The notes under the pieces are model-generated. The model was not told where the DNA came from, made no database searches, and worked only from the letters and a program-made list of their open reading frames with translations. Of a DNA stretch of 64,000 nt, positions 55,389 through 64,000 are shown piece by piece. The translations under genes were made by a program, and so were the position numbers. The stretch's first letter is position 1, and every line of letters begins with the position of its first letter. The stretch is taken from positions 62,028,001-62,092,000 of the forward strand of contig CM077597.1 of the NCBI GenBank assembly GCA_039654915.1, in the 5' to 3' direction. The DNA is from Aquilaria yunnanensis. Taxonomy: Eukaryota; Streptophyta; Magnoliopsida; Malvales; Thymelaeaceae.

Positions 55389-56046
55389 TCATACGTGATG
55401 TAGTACTCTCCGAGTTCGATGCACCATTTTGATAGTCTTCCCGAATGCTCTATTCTTTTTCATGACATCGCGCGGAGGTGGGTCACTCCGGACAGTGATA
55501 GCGTGTCCTTGGAAGTAGAGTCGCAGCCTTCTGCCTACAAGTACCAAGGCGTGGATGGCCTTTTGGGGCAATGGGTATCTGACTTTGTTGCCGAGGAGAC
55601 GGCGAATTTTCCTCGGGTGCAGAACTCCTTCAACGCGGAGGTCTGGGTCATCTTGACCCTGTTTTTCCCGTAGGTCGCATTCCGAGGGGTATGCTTCCTG
55701 TCGAGGACTCATCTCGTTAATCTCCGCTTCCCCGAACTCCTGTGAGTTGACATGGGACTCTTCTCCCGATGAGGTACTGATGTGGAGGGCCTTCGGCTTG
55801 AATTTGGATGGGGCCATCTTCGGTCTAACTGCTGCGTCATTTCGGCCACGACAAAGCATGGGAACTCGTGCAGGAAGGCCATGGTAATAGTCATAGGATG
55901 TTCGTCCACGGGCAAGGAAGTCCCTGCTGCAGTTGTTCGGTTACCGGTTGCACCTCTGGCGCGAACGGGGACCTTGGAAGTCCATTGTCCTTAGAACGCC
56001 GAGTTTCAACAAAGACGACCTGGGAGTGTTTCCCACAGACGGCGCT
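55389..56046 (-). pseudogene. Tat-B gag N-terminus fused by deletion to RNase H
   Basis: A 156-residue minus-strand frame (55389-55859) begins in gag-like sequence and ends in the first RNase H (VRYPLPQKAIHALVLVGRRL, then YFQGHAITVRSD). The overlapping frame 55709-55915 matches the gag N-terminus (MTITMAFLHEF, AEMTQQLDRRWPHPNSSRR). The gag core, zinc knuckle, protease and RT present in Tat-A are absent. A single deletion explains the junction near 55570-55620. Confidence 0.8.
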
Positions 56047-56049
56047 AAA
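56032..56049 (-). other. Tat-B primer binding site region
   Basis: The minus strand reads TTTAGCGCCGTCTGTGGG, identical to Tat-A, directly inside the 5' LTR. Confidence 0.75.
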
Positions 56050-56951
56050 TGATGCCCATCAGCATCATCTCCACTATGTGTCATGGTGAATGTGGCAGGG
56101 ACTTCAGGAGGTGCAGGTGAGTCTTGACAGAAGGTGCTCTGTGTGGATCACCTGTGATGGCCAGCGGCATCTTCGTGTTGTAGGCACGGTGAGGCCAAGA
56201 AGGACTTCCGATATGGGATAGAGCCCAAAATGAGGATTCCTCAAGAGGACCTGGCCGAAACACTTAGAAAACAGGGGTTATGAGGTCCTCGGAGTCTTTT
56301 TCCAGGGAGGAGCCTCCGACGCCCAAGTCAGTGCTTTGAAAGGTGGAGAGGGAGTAGTAAGCATAAGAGACTCTTGCATGCCGTGTTTACCTAGGGGCCG
56401 AAAGGAGAGGATTCAGGGTGGAGAGAGGACAGAGATCCAGCCCTTTCTCCTTCCCTTCGCCTGAGACAATTCCCCTGATATATAGAGGGGGTGAGCCCTT
56501 CGGATTGTGACACGTGTATGAACGGATGTCATCCGTACTTCTGGGCATGGGGGCCCCTAGCCAGCTGCAGGCTCCTCGGGCCACGGGCTGCGACAAGCGT
56601 AGCCCTACATGACAGGACATGGGTAGTGGCGGCGTGTCAGAGTGCATATGAGGGCGGCGTGCAGGGTGTGCGGCCGGAAATGTCAAAGACTCCTTGATGG
56701 CTCCTGCCGTACCTCCGAGGTCCCCTTGGTTGATGTCTCCCTTCAAAGTGAGGGGCCTTTTCCCGGAGTTAGACTGGTACTTTGGGGTATTCCCTGGCTC
56801 CGAAGTTAGTTCGGTCGTCCTCCCGAGGGAAGTGATATGCTAGTTTCCCGAGGTTGGTATTGGCGGGCTACCGAGGTCGTGTACCTCAGGTGTCTGACTC
56901 CCTCCTTTCCGGGCTCCTTAGGTGACCAGGGCGATAGCACTTCGGCTATCA
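56050..56951 (-). mobile_element. Tat-B 5' LTR
   Basis: This is 902 bp, TGATGCCCATCAGCATC to CTTCGGCTATCA, followed by CATAG, the right target duplication. The minus strand has a TATATATCAGGGG element near 56475-56485, a likely TATA box, and a GACACGTGT motif near 56508. Confidence 0.93.
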
Positions 56952-56956
56952 CATAG

Positions 56957-57200
56957 AAAGATGGCCAAGCTCAGAGGAAAAGCTTTCTAGCAGAGAATAG
57001 CCATTGCTACAATCTTACATGTCAAGCGTAAAGGAAACAAGAAAGGGGACCTCGTTCTCCGAAAGGCTGAATTCGAAGCTTGAAGACCATTTCAGGGAGT
57101 ACTTCAGGCAAATTAGGATGGTCCTTATTTGGTCCTCAAGGAAGTTTGGCCAGGAGTCTATACGCACAATAATATTGAACGTGAAGAATTTAAAAATACA
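56957..57200 (+). pseudogene. Tat-C integrase C-terminus
   Basis: This resumes the Tat-C frame after Tat-B: KMAKLRGKAF, stop, then KGDLVLRKAEFE, stop, and a decayed tail. The KGDLVLRKAEF block matches the integrase tail of Tat-A and Tat-B. It ends with weak similarity to the KFY C-terminus. Confidence 0.8.
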
Positions 57201-57695
57201 TGGCATTCAGACTCTTTGTAAAAATTCTACACTTAGAAAAATTTTCCAAGGGAAAAATTCTGCAAATGACGCTAAAGGAGGCCAACCGAATATGATTGCT
57301 TCCATGAGTGCATAAGTGATATTGTACAATTCCTACTGAAGGTGGTCGATTGAACATAGTTGGTCCTAAAGGCACTTAGCTATTTTGCACAAATTAAATT
57401 TCACCAAACATGGTCGACCAAACAAGGCCGGTCCCGAAGGTACTTAACTGTTTTTGAAAAGCAAGTCTTCTGAAGAAGGTTGACCGAAGATGGTTGTGAA
57501 ACCTTCAAAAAAACCAAGTTTGTAAATCGTTAAAGGATAATATGAGTCATTGCCGAAGATGGTTAAACGCCGAAGGTTGAACTTGTCTAAAGTCGTATCA
57601 GTCATGGACTTAGCCAAAATTCTAAGCAAAAAAGTTCCAATAAAATTTCATTGCAAAAGTACAAGGTGTGGAATACAAAAAAAAAAAGAGGAGGC
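57201..57695. repeat. Tat-C spacer with degenerate repeats of about 68 bp
   Basis: A motif with GGTCGA, GGTC and GAAGGTACTTAACT recurs at about 57343, 57411 and 57480, a period near 68 bp. This spacer lies between the convergent pol and antisense gene, the same place as the 88 bp array in Tat-A. There is no coding support. Confidence 0.6.
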
Positions 57696-60188
57696 TTATT
57701 TATTGTCCTGACCATCTTCAGGCTCCTTAGCATCTTCGGCACCATCACCTTTGTCGTCATCTTCATTTACACCAGCTTCTATAGCCGAAATGGGGGGAAT
57801 TGGAAGGTTGAGAAATTCTATGCTCGACCATTCCGAAGATGCTCCTTTCGAAATGTCAAACGTCCGAATGAAGAAAGGGTCTAAGTCAGGATACTTTGAA
57901 AGGAACTGGTGATGGCCAAGGTAGAACCAATCTTGGTATAAGGACTTAGTCACCTCATCTGACTTGGCCTTTTCAGGTTTCAGGTCCTTTAGCTCCTTCT
58001 TCAGCACCTTCAACTCCTTCTCAAGTTTCTTTTTCTTCTTCTTCTTATCCTTCTTCATCCGATCGATCTCGACTATGAATTTGACGTTGAGGCCCAATGC
58101 CTTTGTGAGATCGGCTACAGGCTCCTCATTCTCCTTCTGAAAGGCTATATTTGCCGAAGTTAGTGCCACCACCCTCAAACCGTGGTATGATACCTGGGAA
58201 GAAAAGTCTTCCAAAAGCTCATTTTGGCTCTTCAGCACCTTTTCCCGAAGACTGGCAAGGTCCTCCTTCACAATTTTATTCAGCTCGTCGTACTTAATGA
58301 CCGAACTCACAAAAAGTTCCTTGGCCTTGGCCAAGTGCTCCTTTGATTGACCTCGGATAGAAGATTGTTTGGCTACCCAAGCCCAAAAATATCCACTGTA
58401 TGCCAAAAGCTGCAAAAGGGAGAATTTCGAATGTGGGTTAAACGCAAGAAAAGCTCATAATTTTTCGAAGTTCTAAAGGGCTATGGTTTACTTGGGTAGC
58501 GTGTTCGGTCATTGTCGCAGTAAGGACCTCCTCATTCGGGCACTCCTCCATTAGAGAGTGGAAGGTAGCATTAGTTATAATGCCCCTCGCCATTTGAGGG
58601 GCCATCTTCTGACTATCCTCGGAGAACAAGTCCATGTGCTCTATGAAGGTCCAAAAGGGCTCCCTCAAGACCTTGTCGTTCGGGATTTTTGAATCCCGAA
58701 GGGCTCTCTTCCGAACATGTTCAGCCATCCACCGAGCCTGGGCTTGCCCATCTGCAAAATCACACTGAAGTTTAGTGATAATGTTATCCCTTAACAATTC
58801 ATCTACAAGGTCTAAAATACCAAAAAATCCCAAACCCATAGAAGATTGGCTAAGGGACAAACCTTGTTGCAGTTCGAGGCCCTATTCGTCAGAATCACTG
58901 ACGTCCAACATCTTGGTGGGGATGTCCTTGCCTTTCTTCCCTTGCAGCTCTTGAGCCTCTTCAGCAGACACCTCCCCCAACAAAGTTCCCAGTGCCTCGA
59001 CAGTAGCATCAAGACTTAGATGGGTAGAGTGGATTGCCGGCGCCGAAGGTGGGTCAACACACATAGGACTTCGGTTGAGTACCTCCACTTGACCTTCGGG
59101 CGAAAAAGGAAGGGAGTCCTCTTTAACTTTCTTCAACTTTGACGCCGAAGACGGTCCAGTCAGAACCTTCTTTCTCTTCAGTGCCTTCTTTTTTTGTTGC
59201 TCCCCCTTCTCAGCTTGACCGAGGAAGAAACTTTTGTAGAAAGCTACAGACTTGTTGCCCATTTCTGCAAAAAGAAAAAAATCAGTGCAAGTACAAAAAA
59301 ATACAACGTAAAAAGCTAAAAAAAAGCTTACTGTCTACAAGTGCAGAGTATGTAAGTTCTCCTCAAAGGAGCAGCACAAGCCACGCTTTCTTCCCATCAA
59401 CTAAGGGCTTCGACATGCCTTTATCAGTGACATCTTCCTTCATTACCCTAAGCTCCCGAAGGACCTCCTCGGTCATAAAACTCCATCTGATGGGGAAAGG
59501 GTAGAGAGAATACAGAGGGAGCTCGGCATCTCAATCCGCGACAGCCCGAATACTGCTATCGAACTCCTCAAACTGAGATTCCAGCTCTAAGGTTAACAGC
59601 TTCCTCAGGTCAACTACATCAATGGCCAAGACACCCAAAGCCTACTTAGATGGCATGTCTTTCCACTGCTCGCCCACCTTTAGAAAAAAGAACTTCTTCT
59701 ACCACCCTCACCAACTATCTTTTGTTCCAAAGGTGAACATGAAGTTTTTACTCCCAGATCCCCGAGGGAGCAAGAAATAGAACTTGCCCTTCAGAACAGG
59801 GTGAAGTTTGTAGTGTTCCATGAAAAAGATAAAGTGGGGCTCTATTTTGAAGACCCTGCATGTACAAAAAAAAAGGCATTAAAGTAGGAGTAGGAGTTCG
59901 AGGGAAGTTGGTTGACAGCTATGCCATGAAATTGGCAAAAGTCACAAACCATCTTCGGAGGGGGATACTGAAGTCCCGCCTTCAGCTGTGCCCTGAAGAC
60001 AGTGATCTCATTTTTTTTAAGGGCATGCCTGGGCATACCGAGACTAGGGAGCCTAGTGATGGCATTGGAAGGGATAAAAAATTTAGCTGACCACTTCTTT
60101 ACTTTCTCTGAAGTGGCACAACTCGGATGAGAGTTAAGAGGGACCAACTCTCAGGAATTGGATGAGCTTCAGCTTAGGGGGAAGACAT
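57696..60188 (-). pseudogene. Tat-C antisense gene (aORF), four exons, decayed
   Basis: Exons in minus sense are 60188-59332, 59264-58863, 58751-58492 and 58409-57696, all introns with GT...AG ends. Exon 3 is 260 nt as in Tat-A, and exon 4 is 714 nt as in Tat-B. Exon 1 starts at ATG 60188, has a TAA four codons in, a one-base loss after ESW and further stops, but reads KAGLQYPPPKMVCDFCQFHG. At the codon that is TGA in Tat-A and Tat-B it has Arg (AGG). Exon 2 has a TAG at 58882-58884. Exon 4 is open and coiled-coil-like, with a KKDKKKKKKKLEKELK run. Same family, function unknown. Confidence 0.8.
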
Positions 60189-60426
60189 GTTTGGAAACAA
60201 AAGACCCTAACCTCGGAAAGATGAAGGGGAAAGAAATGAGATGAAAACAACTACTTTGGAAATAAACACACCTAATTCGAAATAAAAGCAGGAACTTCAA
60301 AGAATGCCACAAACTTGCTAGAAATCACTTTGCTACTAGCACCACTGCCAAAGAACAATGGAAGATGATAGGAAATTAGAGAACAGGAGGAAAATTAGAG
60401 TATGGAAACTCTGAAGGGCAAAGGCC

Positions 60427-60433
60427 TTATATA
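60427..60433 (-). promoter_or_regulatory. TATA box of the Tat-C antisense gene
   Basis: The minus strand reads CTATATAAGGCC, 245 bp upstream of the ATG at 60188. It is the mirror equivalent of the boxes in Tat-A and Tat-B. Confidence 0.7.
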
Positions 60434-60935
60434 GACCAAAGGAGGCAAGCGAAGCGTCGCCATAATGACCCTTTGCAAGTGATGGAATGTAACCAATGTA
60501 ACGGTCGTGACTGTTCACCAATCAGCTAATGACACATGTCACCTGATGCAAGAAACAAGGACATGCTTTCTGACATTAGCAGGCCTATATAAGCCTACCT
60601 CGAAGTGATGCGACTACCTGGTCAGAAGACGTGATGATTCATTGGCAGGCAACAAGGAACAAAAAACTTAGAGGGGAAAGTATTTTTCCAAATATACAAC
60701 TTCAAAAACATTAAGGGCTCGGTCAAAAGCAAGGAGTCCCATTTGATGCCAAAGACACTGCTTTGGCCAAAAGAGGCATCTTGAGCCTAAGAGATGACCA
60801 CCCCAAAGAATGTGACCTCGGCCAAAATTCAACTCTACTAACTGGGACTATTGTCGCCTCTAAAAACGATTTCCATGCCACGCTCGTAAAAGCTTAAGGC
60901 TGAAGATACAACTTCGGCTTCCCAAGTAAGGCATG
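60434..60935. other. Region between the antisense promoter and 3' LTR of Tat-C
   Basis: About 500 bp is non-coding and ends AAGTAAGGCATG before the LTR, a weak polypurine tract. By position it is both the antisense upstream region and the 3' untranslated region of the element. Confidence 0.5.
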
Positions 60936-61228
60936 TGATAGCCAAAGGGCTATGGCCTCTGAGATCTCCTGAACAGCTATCCTGAAACCACCCTCGATTG
61001 GAGCTTAGCCCCGACCTTGGGACATTCTCAACACCACCCTCGATTAGGAACATGACTCACTTCGGAAATGGGTGTCATTCACCACCTTCAGAATTACTAA
61101 CCTACCGACCTTCAAAAAGTAGAACCACCATCCTCGACAGAATAAAAAGTCTCCTAAAGGTGACCCACTCCGCCAAAGTGCCTTCCCCAATAGCCCTCGG
61201 GGGAAAATCTCTATCGGAAGGCATCTCA
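60936..61228 (+). mobile_element. Tat-C 3' LTR, truncated
   Basis: It starts TGATAGCCAAAGGGCTATGG and aligns with the first 270-290 bp of the 5' LTR at 25362 (shared CAGCTATC, GGAGCTTAGCCCCGACCTTGG and CACCACC stretches). Similarity stops near 61228, so over half is missing and the right target duplication cannot be seen. Confidence 0.85.
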
Positions 61229-63200
61229 CAAAAAAATTACAAAACTTTGTTGTTTGAGTTTTAATCTACAATTTTTGGTAAAAGAACTTCCATATGTCCA
61301 ATTATGATTTGGAAATTTTGGTGATTTGAGGAGCACATTTGGTATTTTTAATGGTGGTACTTATTGTGTTGTGCAGCAGCTGGCCAGCATCCTGTTTTTG
61401 GAGTCCATTGTACCTTAGGACCTCCTGTAACCTAGGGTACGTATTTAGTTGAGTTAATACCATATTGTAGTGCATGTATGCATGTACATGTGGTGTATGG
61501 AAAATGAGACAGGTATGTGAACATTTGAGTAATGTTTTGGCTATGTAAGTGATGTGGTGCAAAGCTACCTAAGTGTGAATGATGGGCTGCTTACTTGTAA
61601 ATTCTGTTTTGGCCACATAAAGTTGTTAAAATAAAGGGAATGTAATTCCTATGTGTAATTGACATATATGGGATAGCCATGGAGGGCTTTCCCCTTGTGA
61701 ATGAAGTGTTTGCATGGTTTGGAAAATTTGTATGGGCAAAATGGTCCAAAAGTTGCTAGAATTTAGACTTTGGACCTAAAGTTTAATATCTCTCTGTGTG
61801 GAATGAATCTTGGTATGAAATTTTGACCACACCTAAAGCACATCTAGAGGGTTAACTAGGATTTTGAATTTCTGGATTTAGAGCCCTGTAGCCAAAAATA
61901 TGATGTTGCAAAATTGGCTGAGTTACTATTCATTTGGTCATAATCTTGTAATCAACTTCAAAAATCCATAACTCTGTCCATAGGTGGCCTATTGATGTAA
62001 AAAAAATTCCTTGGTTTTCTATAAGTCTCAACTTAATAATGGAGTGAAGAAAATGGGGGGTATGAGGCTAGAACGATACAGTTTATTAGTGGAAGTTACA
62101 GGTGCAGTGGCTGGTCACTCGAACTTAACAAGATTGCCTAATGTGTGGTAACCAAGATTAAGACTTGTGCTACTGTTTTCCTTCTTTTCTGCAATGGTGT
62201 GCGTGAAATGTGAATATGTATATGATGGTTGGACCAATATGTATGTGTTTACATAGTGCCCAAGAGGGCCACTTGGGTATGCACACTAAGGGTAGTGTTC
62301 TGATGGCCTACAGAACGTTACCAATCCTGAGAGTCTAAATGCACAATTTTGGCACCGTAATTGATGTGGTGCAAAGTTGCCTAAGTGTGAATGATGGGCT
62401 GCTTATTTGTAAATTCTGTTTTGGCCACATAAAGTTGCTAGATCCAAGAGGATGTATTTCCTATGGGTATTGGACATATATGGGATAGCTTTGGAGGGCA
62501 TTCCCATTGTTAATGAAGTGTTTGCACACCTATGAAATTTTGTATGGGCAAAATGGTCATAAAGTGACCAGAACTTTTGACTTTGGACTTAAAGTTCTAT
62601 ATCTCCATGTGTAGAAGGAATCATGGTATGAAATTTTGACCACTCCTAGAGAACATCTAGAGGTTAAACTGGGATTTTGGATATATGACTTTGGAGCACC
62701 GTAGCCAAAGATATGATGTTGCAAATTTGGCTACATTACTGTAGATATGGTCGGAATTTTGTAACCAATTTCAAAAATCTGCAACTTGGTCCATAGGTGG
62801 GCTATTGATGTAAAAAAAAATTCCTTAGTTTGCTCTAGGTCTATACTTTGTAATTGATCAAATAAAATAGTGGGGTACATGGCTAGAATGATACAGTTTA
62901 TTAGTGGAAGTTACAGGTGCAGTGGCTGGTCACTAGAACATAACATGATTGCCTATTGTGTGGCAGCCAAGATTATGATTTATGCTAGCGTTTTCCTTCT
63001 TTGCTGCCATGGTGTCCATGAAATATGAATATGTGTATGAAGGCTGGACCAATATGCATGTGTTTACATAGTGCCCAAGAGGGCCACTTCGGCATGCACA
63101 CTAAGGCTAGCATTCTAATGGCCTACAAAACATTACCAATCCTGGGAGTCTAAATGCACAATTTTGGCACCATAATTGGACTACCCCGAAGTGGGTAACA
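61229..63200 (+). mobile_element. Chr-X family 5' LTR, truncated and internally duplicated
   Basis: From about 61285 this is the reverse complement of the Chr-X LTRs, ending GTGGGTAACA at 63200. The first half of the LTR is missing. An 812 bp segment is present twice in tandem: GATGTGGTGCAAAG starts at 61551 and again at 62363. The first copy runs almost to the LTR end (GGCACCGTAATTG) and then jumps back. Roughly 61229-61284 is junction sequence shared weakly with the LTR. Confidence 0.85.
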
Positions 63201-63205
63201 GAAGT

Positions 63206-63217
63206 TGGTATCAGAGC
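63206..63217 (+). other. Chr-X family primer binding site (initiator tRNA-Met)
   Basis: TGGTATCAGAGC lies five bases after the LTR end, an exact match to the plant initiator tRNA-Met type site. It proves that the 61229-63200 LTR is a 5' LTR and that the element runs to the right. Confidence 0.93.
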
Positions 63218-63377
63218 ATGGTCAAACTATGGTTTGTAAATGTACATACCATATAGTTGCATTGCATGCATCTATATACATGAACTCAGTTTGGTCAGCT
63301 GCTAGTGTCAAGTACCATTGAAATACTTATGATCTTTATATGTGCTCTATGATGAATCATCAATTGAGGAAGTAAAC

Positions 63378-64000
63378 ATGGTTTCCACAAGGTGAGGGGA
63401 ACCACCACGAGGAGAGGGGAAACCTCCTACTAACTCTAGGCAACAAAGAAATGGATGGAATAGAGGGAATTAGTGGCAATAGAGGGTACCAAACCCTGAT
63501 GTGCCTCAGGTTTGGTTAGAGCTTCAGAGGAAGTTAGCTCTAATCAATGAAAACATAGGAAGGCTGATTCCAGCGCAACAGCATGGAGTCTAAGTAGCTC
63601 CAGCTGAACCAGTTTAGGATGCACAGCAGCAACTAGAAAAGGATTCTAGGAATACATCTAAATATGTTCCTTCTAGAATCATAGAAGATAAAAATGATGA
63701 AACTTTTGAGGAGGAAGATGAAGATAGGAGAAATCCAAGAGTAAGAAGGCTAAGGTCTATCATTGGTTAGGTGTCCAGGACCAATCCCTCAGTCTATGAC
63801 CACTCTTTCACTAGGAATGAGATTAAGGAAGGCCGTGAGAGAAGATCCAGGAAATGGCAGGACAACCTCAGTGTTCTAGAGGATGAGCACAAATTCAATC
63901 AGTTGGTGAGGTATGCTCCTCCTCAGTATCATGGACTGGAGGAGTTAAAGGCCAAAAGATTTGTCAGAGGCCCAAAGTCAGACATTAGAAAGGCTGTTAG
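63378..64000 (+). pseudogene. Chr-X family gag, start only (runs off the window)
   Basis: An ATG at 63378 begins MVSTR followed at once by TGA. The frame then reads a basic Gly/Pro-rich region, several TAG stops, an acidic KNDETFEEEDEDRR stretch and FTRNEIKEGRERRSRKW. It then joins DNLSVLEDEHKFNQLVRYA, with a gap of about 35 residues relative to 35470-36027. The end, GLEELKAKRFVRG then KSDIRKAV, matches that gag closely. The copy is inactive and continues outside the window. Confidence 0.85.

Larger units (their letters stand above)
41465..56951 (-). mobile_element. Tat-B: internally deleted Tat-type element inserted in Tat-C integrase
   Basis: LTRs of 902 bp each: the 3' LTR is 41465-41590 plus 49688-50463, split by Cop-1, and the 5' LTR is 56050-56951. 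The flanking pentamers CGTAG (41460-41464) and CATAG (56952-56956) differ only by a G-to-A change at a CpG. In minus sense it has 5' LTR, primer site, gag N-terminus fused to RNase H by a deletion, integrase remnants, spacer, an antisense gene on the plus strand, polypurine tract and 3' LTR. Without Cop-1 it is about 7.4 kb. Gag core, protease and RT are missing, so it is non-autonomous. Confidence 0.92.
25362..61228 (+). mobile_element. Tat-C: plus-strand Tat-type retrotransposon broken up by nested insertions
   Basis: Its parts appear in the correct order across the window: 5' LTR 25362-26034, primer site, gag, protease, RT, RNase H, archaeal-type RNase H (to 31237), integrase (40506-41464 and 56957-57200), a spacer, an antisense gene on the minus strand (57696-60188) and a truncated 3' LTR from 60936. 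Three insertions with target duplications (TGCTA, TACAG, CGTAG/CATAG) account for the gaps, and removing them restores domain continuity. The own length is roughly 10 kb. Coding parts have many stops, so it is inactive. Confidence 0.85.

Overview
This window is repeat-rich nuclear DNA of a flowering plant. It consists almost entirely of nested LTR retrotransposons, and I found no host gene, tRNA gene, rRNA or CRISPR. Three features point to a plant: Ty3/gypsy chromoviruses with LTRs of 1.5-2.5 kb, several Ty3/gypsy elements of the Tat type (dual RNase H, plus a spliced antisense gene next to the 3' LTR), and a Ty1/copia element primed by initiator tRNA-Met. The species cannot be named from the sequence. 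Element names used here (Chr-1, Chr-X, Tat-A, Tat-B, Tat-C, Tat-D, Cop-1, LTR-D) are local labels.

Layout. 1-7129: minus-strand chromovirus Chr-1 (reverse transcriptase, protease, gag, tRNA-Met primer site, 5' LTR), with a 2.5 kb solo LTR of the Chr-X family (560-3051) inside its reverse transcriptase. 7130-22353: a very decayed minus-strand Tat element (Tat-D), split by the 3' end of another gypsy element. That fragment is in turn split by Tat-A (10140-21147), an 11 kb minus-strand element with two 873 bp LTRs and a perfect CAATC target duplication. Tat-A has one continuous gag-pol frame broken by only two stop codons, and a four-exon antisense gene. 22354-25361: an LTR-like block and a diverged copia LTR fragment.

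25362-61228: one plus-strand Tat element, Tat-C, whose parts are spread over 36 kb by later insertions. These are a solo Tat-B-type LTR (29187-30127, duplication TGCTA), a solo gypsy LTR called LTR-D (31238-40500, duplication TACAG), and a Tat-B element (41465-56951, duplication CGTAG/CATAG). LTR-D carries a deleted Chr-X chromovirus (31470-38194, duplication CAACC), which itself carries a Tat-B-type fragment. Tat-B carries the copia element Cop-1 (41591-49682, duplication CTTCG/CTTTG) in its 3' LTR. 61229-64000: a rearranged Chr-X 5' LTR with an internal 812 bp duplication, its primer site and the start of gag, running off the window.

The most notable signal is the antisense gene of the Tat elements. 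Tat-A, Tat-B and Tat-C each have it on the strand opposite to gag-pol. Each copy has a TATA box about 250 bp upstream of the start, four exons, three short introns and a C-terminal coiled coil, and exon 3 is 260 nt in all three. Decay in the window is dominated by nonsense changes that look like C-to-T or G-to-A transitions, as expected for methylated, silenced transposons. Boundaries given for LTRs and target duplications were read directly; boundaries of decayed internal domains are approximate.
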